DNA from: Euryarchaeota archaeon UBA91
GTDB lineage: Archaea > Thermoplasmatota > Poseidoniia > Poseidoniales > Poseidoniaceae
Length of the DNA stretch: 14,429 nucleotides
NCBI GenBank assembly: GCA_002499705.1
Contig: DAMU01000057.1
Location: 1 to 14,429, forward strand
Reading direction: 5' to 3'
The position numbers and the translations under genes were made by a program. The notes beneath the pieces are model-generated. The model ran no database searches. It was not told the origin of the DNA and worked only from the letters and a program-made list of their open reading frames with translations. Each line of letters starts with the position of its first letter. Within the stretch, counting starts at the first letter, position 1. Positions 1-6,520 of the stretch are shown here, piece by piece.

Positions 1-416
1 GCTTTTCGGTCAAGGTCTTCAGCATCCATGGCCCATTCGCGATTACTTTCAACCAAGACCGGAACGGCACGTGCATGATGAATCACTGAAGGAACAGCAT
101 GGAAAGTAAAAGCGTTGGTGAGGATTTTATCACCCGGTTCTACGCCAACAATGTTCAGCGCAATATACATGGCAGAGCCGCAGGAATTCGTTCCAATGGT
201 ATGCTTGACACCCATGTATTTGGAGAAATCCCGTTCGAGATTTGCAGTAATGGATTGCTCTTTCTTCTTGGGTTGGTATCGATACATAACACCAGCGTTC
301 ATTGCTGAGACTGCAAGGTCAATCCCCTCTTGAGGAATTGGCTTGAAGGCCTTGTTGTCAAAATCAACAATGGATTCTCCACCGTCAATAACGAGCCTTC
401 GCAAATTATGTTGCAT
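1..416 (-). CDS. DegT/DnrJ/EryC1/StrS-family PLP-dependent sugar aminotransferase, N-terminal part (runs off the left edge)
   Basis: Translating the minus strand from ATG at 416 gives about 138 open codons that continue past base 1. The protein begins MQHNLRRLVIDGGES and contains, in order, LERDFSKYMGVKHTIGTNSC, GSAMYIALNIVGVEPGDKIL and TNAFTFHAVPSVIHHARAVP, the fold-type I N-terminal core of this family (cofactor-phosphate loop, the alternation of large-domain strands, and the xPGDxxL motif). Family members transfer an amino group to keto- or formyl-sugars of nucleotide sugars, using PLP in the cytoplasm. Some relatives instead serve antibiotic or regulatory roles, so the substrate is unknown. 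The catalytic lysine lies beyond the window. The GTNSCGSA stretch replaces the more usual SSGTxAL. The gene begins 38 bp after the glutaredoxin stop and may be co-transcribed with it. A sugar role fits the nearby flippase, glycosyltransferase and sugar kinase, but that is inference. Confidence 0.82.
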   Translation of the reverse strand, partial: MQHNLRRLVIDGGESIVDFDNKAFKPIPQEGIDLAVSAMNAGVMYRYQPKKKEQSITANLERDFSKYMGVKHTIGTNSCGSAMYIALNIVGVEPGDKILTNAFTFHAVPSVIHHARAVPVLVESNREWAMDAEDLDRK

Positions 417-454
417 CAAACCACCGAATTGAAGTCTGTATAAAAAACGCCTGC

Positions 455-784
455 TTAAGCGCTGCGTCCCGCATCAAACATCTCTTGCAGGCTTCCGTCT
501 TGGAGCATTTCAAGAACGATATCAGAGCCACCAATAAGTTCGCCTTGCACAAATATTTGGGGCATAGTTGGGAAGTCAGACCAAGCACAGACCGAAGGAA
601 TTGCCCTTGGGTCAGTGAGAATGTTGACTGCTGCGAACGGTTCGCCAAATGACTGCATAGCTTGTGCTGCACGATTTGAAAAACCACACTGAGGTTCGTT
701 CGGTGTTCCTTTCATGAACAATACGAGAGAGTGTTCATCGACAATTGCTTGTAATTCTTCAGGTGTCCAATTCATTTTCATCAT
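455..784 (-). CDS. grxD: Monothiol (CGFS-type) glutaredoxin, Grx4 family
   Basis: This 109-residue protein is close to the usual length of bacterial GrxD/Grx4. Visible signatures are K25 in FMKGTP (glutathione contact), the single active-site C33 in CGFS (33-36), the cis-proline motif TMPQ (P75) and the GGSD glutathione-binding turn (85-88). Proteins of this family bind a [2Fe-2S] cluster between two monomers with two glutathiones, or between one monomer and a BolA partner, and act in Fe-S cluster trafficking and iron sensing rather than as general reductases. The start overlaps the bolA stop as ATGA (784-781). A second ATG immediately follows at 781, so either start keeps translational coupling. 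The bolA-grx order therefore predicts a BolA-Grx complex. CGFS glutaredoxins are mainly bacterial and eukaryotic, so transfer is likely if the host is an archaeon. Confidence 0.93.
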   Translation of the reverse strand: MMKMNWTPEELQAIVDEHSLVLFMKGTPNEPQCGFSNRAAQAMQSFGEPFAAVNILTDPRAIPSVCAWSDFPTMPQIFVQGELIGGSDIVLEMLQDGSLQEMFDAGRSA

Positions 785-1104
785 TCCTTGTTTTTCTCGA
801 TTCGCCGGATATGGATTCCTTGTCCACCGCCGTGAGGGTCAAATGCTGTATCGCCTGCAGTCTCTGCTTGTGTAGGTGTCATGCATTTGAGGTCGAGTGC
901 GTGTATGGGGCGCGGGATATGCTGTTTCATGACAGCAAGAACGAGTTTTTGGCGTTGTAAGGGGCGCATTCCCTCAAAAGATTCGGCGATAACACGAACG
1001 TGAAAATGGTCGCCTGATCGGTGCAAATCGACGACCTCAACCAGAGCATCAGGTACCGCTTTGAGTACTTCAGCCTCAATCCACTCGGTTCCAACCACAG
1101 TCAC
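781..1104 (-). CDS. bolA: BolA-family protein (Fe-S trafficking partner of CGFS glutaredoxin)
   Basis: The 107-residue product shows the BolA fold in order: an N-terminal helix (EWIEAEVLKAVPDA), the strand and loop with SGDHFHVRVIAESFEGM (about 30-46), the helix RPLQRQKLVLAVM (47-59), and the invariant strand IHALDLKCMTP (67-77) containing H68, the conserved histidine that ligates the shared cluster in BolA-Grx complexes. The GDHFHV segment corresponds to the variable [H/C] loop, where H33 could be the second ligand. A tail of about 30 residues after T76-P77 (AETAGDTAFDPHGGGQGIHI and a basic end) is longer than in typical small BolA proteins and has no function I can assign. The stop lies inside the start of the glutaredoxin gene, a direct sign that the two act together. 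It is divergent from the flippase gene, with only about 50 bp between the likely starts. Confidence 0.9.
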   Translation of the reverse strand: MTVVGTEWIEAEVLKAVPDALVEVVDLHRSGDHFHVRVIAESFEGMRPLQRQKLVLAVMKQHIPRPIHALDLKCMTPTQAETAGDTAFDPHGGGQGIHIRRIEKNKE

Positions 1105-1156
1105 GCCTCATCACTCGGTGGATGAGGTTGGCTTTGAACCTGCGCGTTCTTATCCC

Positions 1157-2692
1157 ATGCTTCAAGGAGCGACAACAGCAGCCTCGTTCATGCAGGAGGC
1201 GTATGTGAAGGGCAATCGTCTCCCACAAATGGGAAGAGATTCCGCCTGGCTTGCAGGTGCTGATTTGATCGCAGTTTTCCTTGCTTTGTTTGGTCAAGTG
1301 GTGCTGACACGCGCACTCTGGACTGAATCATACGGACTTTACATCATCGCTTTAGACGTCTTTGCTACCCTCTTTCTCATTATCGATTTGGGATTACCAA
1401 CGCTGCTTGCTCGAGATGGGACCAATGCTCCACATCGAATCTGGCCCTCTATTCTTCGCATTTACAATCTTCAATTCAAGGCTGCTATTCCTTTTGTGCT
1501 GCTTGCTTTCCTTCTTGCACCATCAATTGATTCCAATTGGACAGAACACCTTCCGGTACTGGCTATATGCGCTGTCATCGCCCTTGCCCACATCGCTTCT
1601 TATGCACCTCGTTCAGGCCTTCGAGCAGCCGGTGAAGCACGCCTTGAAGCATGGACAAAAGTGTTGGAACGAGCAATCACAACTGCTGCCTACCTCTCAC
1701 TTTATGCCCTTGGCATTACAAGTGTGGTAGGTTATGCATCAGCCTTCTTGGTGGGCGCACTTTCAGGCTTCATTTTGGCTCTTTGGTGGGTCAAGCAAAC
1801 CTTACGCGTCCATGAAGGCAAAGAAGGTGTTCAGGGCGATCTGGGCCCCGATTGGCTTGACAATTATACCTTGATGATGCAAGCGCTTCCTTTTGCCATA
1901 ACACTCGGCGTGCTGCCCTATGTTGTTCGAATTGAGAAATTCATAATCGGATTAGAACTTGGCGTTGATTCTGCTGCGTTGTTTCACGTGGCTCAATTGG
2001 CGTGGCTGGCAGGGCTGGTCGTGCCGCAGGCTTTGCGCGCCGCTCTTCTTCCCGTACTGGGCAAATCTCGTTTTTCACCTTCTGAATTCAATCGTGAGAT
2101 GAATGCGTCGCTGGATATTTGTTTTGGATTACTCCCCATTGGAATGTTTGCAGGAGCGCTCATCGTTACGGTATTTCTGCCGTTTGCTTTTCCTTCACAA
2201 TATACCGATGGTACACTTGGGGCGTCAGCAGTTGATTTGTTCATGATCTTGTTGTTAGGCTGGTGTTTTACCTTGCTTGCAACGCCAACCTACACTGCCT
2301 TACAAGCGGGTACAAAACCATGGAAATTCACATTCTTCATCAGTGTAGTCGTCGCCTTTGCCACCCTTGTTGGCTTCATTCTCATCGGTTGGCAGGCACC
2401 GTTTGGTGAACGTCAAGGCTTGTATGCAGCCGCTTTTGCATCCACGCTTTCGGCCGCTTTTGCCCTCATACTTTCGATTCATCTCAGCGGTTCATGGGAT
2501 TTCTTTTTGAAGCGTTCAAATGAATGGTTTTTTGCCGTTTTGTGCATGATCATTACCTGTTTTGGGCTTTCGACCAAATCATGGGTTACGGGCACCGGTG
2601 TTCTTCTGTTCTTGTTCATTCCACAAGCTCTTCAAGCAGTTGGTTCCAACGTTGAACAAACGCCTCTTCAGAAAAGTTCTGAGGCAGAGTAA
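1157..2692 (+). CDS. Polysaccharide flippase / oligosaccharide transporter (Wzx/RfbX-like, MOP superfamily)
   Basis: This very hydrophobic protein has about 12 predicted membrane helices. Segments start with LIAVFLALFGQVVLTRALW near the N-terminus and end with GVLLFLFIPQALQAV near the C-terminus. A first-helix pair followed by LYIIALDVFATLFLIIDLGL and an R/K-rich loop is typical of COG2244 flippases, which move lipid-linked oligosaccharides across the membrane. The frame is open from ATG 1061, but that start would lie inside bolA. More credible starts are ATG 1157 (used here, 511 residues), ATG 1190, or GTG 1205. The GTG has the best ribosome site, AGGAGG at 1194-1199 with 5-nt spacing, and leaves all membrane helices intact. 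After the last helix, a polar tail of about 20 residues is encoded inside the convergent glycosyltransferase gene (77-bp overlap). The adjacent glycosyltransferase supports a role in surface glycan export. Substrate is unknown. Confidence 0.85.
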   Translation: MLQGATTAASFMQEAYVKGNRLPQMGRDSAWLAGADLIAVFLALFGQVVLTRALWTESYGLYIIALDVFATLFLIIDLGLPTLLARDGTNAPHRIWPSILRIYNLQFKAAIPFVLLAFLLAPSIDSNWTEHLPVLAICAVIALAHIASYAPRSGLRAAGEARLEAWTKVLERAITTAAYLSLYALGITSVVGYASAFLVGALSGFILALWWVKQTLRVHEGKEGVQGDLGPDWLDNYTLMMQALPFAITLGVLPYVVRIEKFIIGLELGVDSAALFHVAQLAWLAGLVVPQALRAALLPVLGKSRFSPSEFNREMNASLDICFGLLPIGMFAGALIVTVFLPFAFPSQYTDGTLGASAVDLFMILLLGWCFTLLATPTYTALQAGTKPWKFTFFISVVVAFATLVGFILIGWQAPFGERQGLYAAAFASTLSAAFALILSIHLSGSWDFFLKRSNEWFFAVLCMIITCFGLSTKSWVTGTGVLLFLFIPQALQAVGSNVEQTPLQKSSEAE

Positions 2693-3722
2693 ATTCTTCA
2701 TTCCAACGCTGTTGTAATGCGAATTCACACGCATCAGCAAGCAGATTCGCATCATAGGAATCAACGACACACTCTTGCGGTAGATAGGTAGAAACATCTC
2801 CGATGTTAACTGAAACAACGGGCGTTCCGCAGGCAATAGATTCTCGCGCCACGAGTGGACCAGATTCACGTTTCGAGGTGATGAGTGTGAGGTCAGCGAC
2901 CAACATTCTGTCCCAAACGATGGAACGCGGTTGGATCTTCAGCGTCGTCAATCCAACAATCCACCCCCGTTGCTCAAGTATTTCTCCGGTTTGAAGTGCC
3001 AAAATGTGGTTTTTCTCAGGCCGCCGAGGGTCTGCAGGAAACAAGACATCAATTCTGTCTTTTCTCCATCGTCCTTTCCATGGTTTGACTGGGGTAAGCC
3101 ATTCGTCTTCAACTGCACAATGGCAAGGAATCATAGCGAGTTTTTCAGAATCGATATCGAGACTCTGAGCAACTTCGAGTAAACGTTGTGAAACAACAAC
3201 CAATTTCTGCGGTTGACCTGCTAAGTGACGGGTGATTTTAGAGAGAGACGGGTGATTGATGCCGATATCGAAATCGTAACCATGCACGATGCCAGTCCAA
3301 GGGATATCCATGCTCTTCGAGAGAGATTCTGCTAATGCAGCAACAGGCCAAAGGGTGTGGCAAATAATAATCTCAGGTTTCCAATCACCGAGCCATGCTT
3401 CGACTTTTTTGGTTTTTTTACGTATACTACGTGCTGTGAAATTTGGCCACGGGTGTTCTGGTAAAGCGATATAACGAGGTGCGTAAACAGAAACGCCTCC
3501 GTGTTGGAATTCTTTGGGTGCGCGTGCAGTTCCCGTCAATGTGGACCGCCGAGCTTCTTGATATCGCATCATTCGAGGCAATGGATTGACAACTCGGACA
3601 TCATGGCCGTCTTTCTTTAGCGCCTGAACATGGTCGGCCACAAAAGTGCCTCGAGCCACATTATCCGGTAATGGGTAAAGCAAAGAAACCACAAGGATTT
3701 TCATTTCATCCACTCTATTCAT
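2616..3722 (-). CDS. Glycosyltransferase family 4 (GT-B fold)
   Basis: The 368-residue protein starts MNRVDEMKILVVSLLYPLP. The loop PDNVARGTFVADHVQAL (about 19-35) matches the N-terminal glycine loop of GT4 enzymes. A C-terminal Rossmann domain opens with DVLFPADPRRPEKNH (about 225-239), equivalent to the xGRLxxEKN donor-phosphate motif. The EX7E motif is intact (E286 and E294 in RESGPLVARESIACGTPVV). These are retaining glycosyltransferases that move a sugar from a nucleotide sugar to a lipid-linked or protein glycan at the cytoplasmic face. Donor and acceptor cannot be read from sequence. The start overlaps the epimerase stop by 4 nt (ATGA at 3722-3719), so translation is probably coupled. 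M7 at 3704 is a plausible alternative because MKILVVSLLYPLP is the natural first strand. The last residues overlap the flippase 3' end on the other strand. Confidence 0.9.
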   Translation of the reverse strand: MNRVDEMKILVVSLLYPLPDNVARGTFVADHVQALKKDGHDVRVVNPLPRMMRYQEARRSTLTGTARAPKEFQHGGVSVYAPRYIALPEHPWPNFTARSIRKKTKKVEAWLGDWKPEIIICHTLWPVAALAESLSKSMDIPWTGIVHGYDFDIGINHPSLSKITRHLAGQPQKLVVVSQRLLEVAQSLDIDSEKLAMIPCHCAVEDEWLTPVKPWKGRWRKDRIDVLFPADPRRPEKNHILALQTGEILEQRGWIVGLTTLKIQPRSIVWDRMLVADLTLITSKRESGPLVARESIACGTPVVSVNIGDVSTYLPQECVVDSYDANLLADACEFALQQRWNEEFTLPQNFSEEAFVQRWNQLLEELVE

Positions 3723-4393
3723 TGTCGAAGAGCAGCATGTATAATTTCAAGATTTTCTTGAATGCTTGCTTTGTCATTAAACAATCCAGAACCAACGACG
3801 CAGTTACTCACGCCCCAATCGCGAAGCATAGCGATATTGTGTGCCTTTACTCCTCCATCAACTTGAATTTGAACCGGTCGTCCTCCAGCCGCAACTTGAG
3901 CATCAATTGCTTCTTTCAGGCGTCGAATTTTACCTTCAACGGTCGGTATAAACGACTGACCTCCAAAACCAGGATTAACGCTCATCACTAAGACCATATC
4001 CAATTCAGGCAGAACTTCTAGAGCAGCGTCAATCGGGGTTCCTGGGTTTAGCACGACACCGGCTCCTACACCAGCCTCTCTTAGAGCAGTGACGACACGA
4101 TGTAAATGGGTAACAGCCTCGACATGGACTGAGATATGGTTGCAACCTGCATCAATGTAATCTTGGAAACAACTTTCTGCATTTGAAATCATTAAATGTG
4201 CATCAAAAAAAGGCTCATCTCCAAGTGCTTTCCGGAGTGATTTAATCACTGGAGGTCCAAAGGTGAGGTTAGGTACGTAATTGCCGTCCATGACGTCAAG
4301 GTGAAGCCAATTTAAGCCGCTGTCCACTGCTTTTTGGCAGGACTGAGCAAGATCTGCAAGGTCTGCGGTAAGGACGCTTGGTGCGATAATCAT
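3719..4393 (-). CDS. rpe: Ribulose-phosphate 3-epimerase
   Basis: The enzyme interconverts D-ribulose 5-phosphate and D-xylulose 5-phosphate in the non-oxidative pentose phosphate pathway, using a divalent metal in a TIM barrel. From the chosen ATG at 4393 the protein has 224 residues, the normal family length, and starts MIIAPSVLTAD. Metal and catalytic residues are all visible: H31 and D33 in HLDVMDGNYVPN, H66 in DAHLMI, and D179 in QVDGGV. The phosphate-binding motif MSVNPGFGGQSF (137-148) is also complete. The frame stays open upstream to ATG 4474 (251 residues), but the extra 27 residues have no family counterpart. GGGGAGAGGC just before ATG 4393 may serve as ribosome site. The gene is coupled to the downstream glycosyltransferase by ATGA. 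A related hexulose- or allulose-phosphate epimerase activity is possible but less likely given the exact motif match. Confidence 0.93.
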   Translation of the reverse strand: MIIAPSVLTADLADLAQSCQKAVDSGLNWLHLDVMDGNYVPNLTFGPPVIKSLRKALGDEPFFDAHLMISNAESCFQDYIDAGCNHISVHVEAVTHLHRVVTALREAGVGAGVVLNPGTPIDAALEVLPELDMVLVMSVNPGFGGQSFIPTVEGKIRRLKEAIDAQVAAGGRPVQIQVDGGVKAHNIAMLRDWGVSNCVVGSGLFNDKASIQENLEIIHAALRQ

Positions 4394-4507
4394 GCCTCTC
4401 CCCGTTGAGGCCAACCCAACCATTGACATGAGCATTTCGTTTTTTTCGTCAATCAATTTCGTACAAACCCTCATAATGTGAATGCTTGAGGAAGCGATGG
4501 TGCGCCA
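4394..4507. promoter_or_regulatory. Divergent promoter region between rpe-glycosyltransferase and thioredoxin
   Basis: These 114 bp separate the two divergent start codons and must hold both promoters unless longer leaders reach into coding sequence. I see a T7 run at 4440-4446 (plus strand) but no convincing archaeal TTTAWATA box and no -35/-10 pair. The region also contains the unlikely N-terminal extension of rpe. Its regulatory role is inferred from gene orientation only. Confidence 0.35.
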
Positions 4508-4837
4508 ATGGGTGAAGTACGGACAGTCACAGACGGAGAATTTGAAGCAACATTAAATGGAAACGGTTGGGTCTTAGTCGATTTCTGGGCTCCTTGGTGC
4601 GGGCCATGTAAAGCGATTGCACCGGTTCTTGAACAAGTCGCTGGAGAGCGAGAATTGCTTGTTGCGAAAGTTGACACAGACTCAAATCCAATGAATGCAG
4701 GTCGTCTCGGTGTTCGCGGAATACCTGCTCTTTTCCTTTTCAATGAAGGAAATCTCGTCAGTCAAAAGAGCGGTGCAATGCCAAAGCCGCAGTTGCTCAA
4801 ATGGATTGACGATCACATGACTGCTGATGATTTCTAA
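4508..4837 (+). CDS. trxA: Thioredoxin
   Basis: The 109-residue product has the classical thioredoxin order: N-terminal strand and helix, buried D25 in VLVDFWAPW, the redox motif WCGPC (30-34, C31 and C34), and cis-P73 in RGIPALFLF. Length matches a free-standing bacterial or archaeal thioredoxin with no signal peptide, so it works in the cytoplasm as a general dithiol reductant supplied by thioredoxin reductase. ATG 4508 is in frame with no better upstream start; the ATG at 4497 is in another frame and closes early. No strong Shine-Dalgarno site is present. The TAA stop directly touches the stop of the convergent STAND ATPase gene, with no base between them. Confidence 0.95.
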   Translation: MGEVRTVTDGEFEATLNGNGWVLVDFWAPWCGPCKAIAPVLEQVAGERELLVAKVDTDSNPMNAGRLGVRGIPALFLFNEGNLVSQKSGAMPKPQLLKWIDDHMTADDF

Positions 4838-6388
4838 TCATTCTAAGCGTCTTTTTCTTTTTTCTTTTTGGCTGCCTACATCACGTAGCAATCTCTCTCG
4901 CAATGCTTCATGCAACCACATCCCTTCCTCAAGTTCGAGGAGTAAACCATGCTTCATCAAATTCTCAGGCGGATGACCGTCCCACTTTACAGCCGATGCA
5001 AGTGACTCCCATGGAACAGGTTTCTCGGCAACAGCAAGCGTTGAGAGCAACTCGTATTCTTCACTGGGTAAGGCCGTCAAAATTTCTTCATCGAGGAATC
5101 TTAGCCAGTCGTCATGTGTTGTTTGGCCATACAACTCGAGCAATTCCAGTGCCAACGGATGGCCACCGGTTGCGGCATGAACTTTATCGATGCCAACTGA
5201 AGGGGAGTTCTCTAATTGGTTCAGCCAATTTTTTGTATCTTCAAGACTCAATCCACTCAGAGGCATCTCGCTGACAACACCGCGAGTGTGTACATCTCTT
5301 CGGTCATAAATACGCAATGTGGTTCGAGAAATAAACAACAAACGAAGGGGTGCTTTCAGAGAGATTTGAAGCAGAGCACCGAGTAAATCCTTCGCATTCT
5401 CTTCCATGTGGTGTACGTCATCCAAAACGATGAGCCAGTAAGGCGGCGGCCCTCCGGCTTCGTTTTTGTAGCGTTCTCGAATCGTCCGGGCATCGGTGAG
5501 GTATGAGAGCAATCTTCGCCTCCACGCATCGACATCAACGCTGCCGCCTGGTGTGAGTGGAAGTGTCTCGATGAGATTGTAGGGGTCATGGGATTCATCA
5601 ATTCCAAATCGGTGGAGTAAGCTTGTTGCTAACCCCAGTGATCTGTCCCAAGGTTGACAAGGATACCAACAGATTGACAGATATGGGTCATCTTCAATAC
5701 GCTGTTCAAGCCAATGAGCGACTAAAGTAGATTTTCCAATTCCAGCAATCCCATGGACGACTGCACACGGTTTACGCTCATCAAACCAGTCGTGAAGTGC
5801 TTGTAACTCATCAGTACGGCCATGAACTGGCCGAGTCATCGGTGGTTTGTTGTGATAGGTTGCATGAGCGCCAGTCATGGGGGTAAGCCGTCCGGGTTCG
5901 GGAATACTTGAATCGTTTTTTTTACTGATGACGCCGAACCGAATGTCTCCAAAAGTGAGTACTCCTTCGTGTTGAGCGTGCATCAAGACTTGAAGCAGCG
6001 TAATATCGGCAGCCAATCGTTCAGGAGCCTCACATGCTTCAATTTCTAACAATTCGCCTTCATTATTTCGAAGTAAGACCTTGGTAGCACCTAATTCTCG
6101 AGTCAACTGCTGAGCCGAATCCTGCCCCAGTTGAGTCAGTTGCCATGTTTTTTGTCGCCGGTCTTCGCCTCGGACAGAACGTGTATGTTCGGTGACCATT
6201 TGTTCACGGAGCAATGAGCGCATGGCCCTGCTAACGTTTGGGGGATGCTGAGCACATGCTTCAGCAATTCCGGGCCGCGTGAGTTCGGGCCCGACCACAT
6301 AGCGGTCGGATTGCTCGACATGTTCGACCAAGTGCAGCAACACGCGGTCTTGAACCGCAACATTGACCTTTGGTAAACCTGCGCTCAT
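4838..6388 (-). CDS. Winged-helix STAND-type P-loop ATPase, probable signal-responsive transcription regulator
   Basis: This 516-residue cytoplasmic protein has three parts. Residues about 10-95 form a MarR-like winged helix, with recognition-helix region PPNVSRAMRSLLREQMV and a charged wing RGEDRRQKTWQLT. A linker (about 100-185) leads to HGRTDELQAL (189-198), a motif seen just before STAND/ORC-like ATPase cores. The ATPase core has Walker A GIAGIGKST (213-221, K219), Walker B WLIVLDD (318-324), a sensor-like SRTT (354-357) and the GGHPLAL GxP-type motif (408-414). About 90 further residues look like the usual STAND winged-helix lid, ending in LHEALRERLLR. STAND proteins switch between ADP and ATP states upon ligand binding. 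No TPR, WD40 or LRR sensor follows, so the sensing part is missing or lies in the linker. The C-terminal QKEKRKRR tail is encoded opposite the thioredoxin terminator. DNA target and signal are unknown. Confidence 0.82.
   Translation of the reverse strand: MSAGLPKVNVAVQDRVLLHLVEHVEQSDRYVVGPELTRPGIAEACAQHPPNVSRAMRSLLREQMVTEHTRSVRGEDRRQKTWQLTQLGQDSAQQLTRELGATKVLLRNNEGELLEIEACEAPERLAADITLLQVLMHAQHEGVLTFGDIRFGVISKKNDSSIPEPGRLTPMTGAHATYHNKPPMTRPVHGRTDELQALHDWFDERKPCAVVHGIAGIGKSTLVAHWLEQRIEDDPYLSICWYPCQPWDRSLGLATSLLHRFGIDESHDPYNLIETLPLTPGGSVDVDAWRRRLLSYLTDARTIRERYKNEAGGPPPYWLIVLDDVHHMEENAKDLLGALLQISLKAPLRLLFISRTTLRIYDRRDVHTRGVVSEMPLSGLSLEDTKNWLNQLENSPSVGIDKVHAATGGHPLALELLELYGQTTHDDWLRFLDEEILTALPSEEYELLSTLAVAEKPVPWESLASAVKWDGHPPENLMKHGLLLELEEGMWLHEALRERLLRDVGSQKEKRKRRLE
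4850..4868 (+). terminator. Oligo-T transcription terminator of the thioredoxin gene
   Basis: Twelve bases after the thioredoxin stop the plus strand carries three T5 runs, each separated by a single C (4852-4856, 4858-4862, 4864-4868). No hairpin precedes them. Archaeal RNA polymerase terminates at such T-rich tracts without needing a stem-loop, which is established for archaea. The tract lies inside the 3' end of the convergent STAND gene, where it encodes the lysine/arginine-rich tail QKEKRKRR. Termination is inferred from composition and position. Confidence 0.6.
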
Positions 6389-6520
6389 ACCTCTGCTAAG
6401 GTGCGTTCTATCTCAATGCTTTCGTTCAGATGTGAACAAAGAAAAAACTAGTTCTGACTTGCATACAAAAAGAATTGTTCTATTTCATTTTGCACATGTA
6501 GACCATAATCCCTTTTAGGT
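6389..6520. promoter_or_regulatory. Divergent intergenic region between the STAND regulator and the TSP3 surface-protein gene
   Basis: At 132 bp this is the longest non-coding stretch in the window and the likely promoter of both flanking genes. It is A/T-rich from about 6437 to 6500. It contains an inverted repeat (6424-6437) and the 8-bp palindrome AACTAGTT (6446-6453). CATACAAAAAG (about 6461-6471) could be a weak TATA-like element for the plus-strand gene and, read on the other strand as CTTTTTGTATG, for the minus-strand gene. No consensus promoter is clear, and no strong Shine-Dalgarno site precedes ATG 6521. Confidence 0.45.
6424..6437. repeat. Inverted repeat GTTCA-N4-TGAAC, candidate operator
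   Basis: The sequence GTTCAGATGTGAAC has perfect 5-bp arms around a 4-bp spacer and lies 36 bp upstream of the STAND-ATPase start codon. Dyads of this size are typical binding sites for winged-helix dimers. The neighbouring gene encodes such a domain, so autoregulation is possible. Short dyads also arise by chance, and no second copy was seen near the other genes. Confidence 0.25.

Noticed and set aside
99..333. Two short plus-strand open frames at the left edge
   Set aside because: They are antisense to the DegT-family aminotransferase, whose minus-strand translation matches the family core throughout.
406..687. 93-codon minus-strand open frame in the glutaredoxin region
   Set aside because: It is an alternate frame inside the glutaredoxin gene, whose own frame carries all the family motifs.
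1061..1156. Upstream start of the flippase at ATG 1061
   Set aside because: It would overlap the bolA 5' end by 44 bp on the opposite strand, and residues 1-32 show no membrane or family-like sequence.
4394..4474. N-terminal extension of rpe from ATG 4474
   Set aside because: The extra 27 residues precede the universal MIIAPSVLTAD-type start and have no family counterpart.
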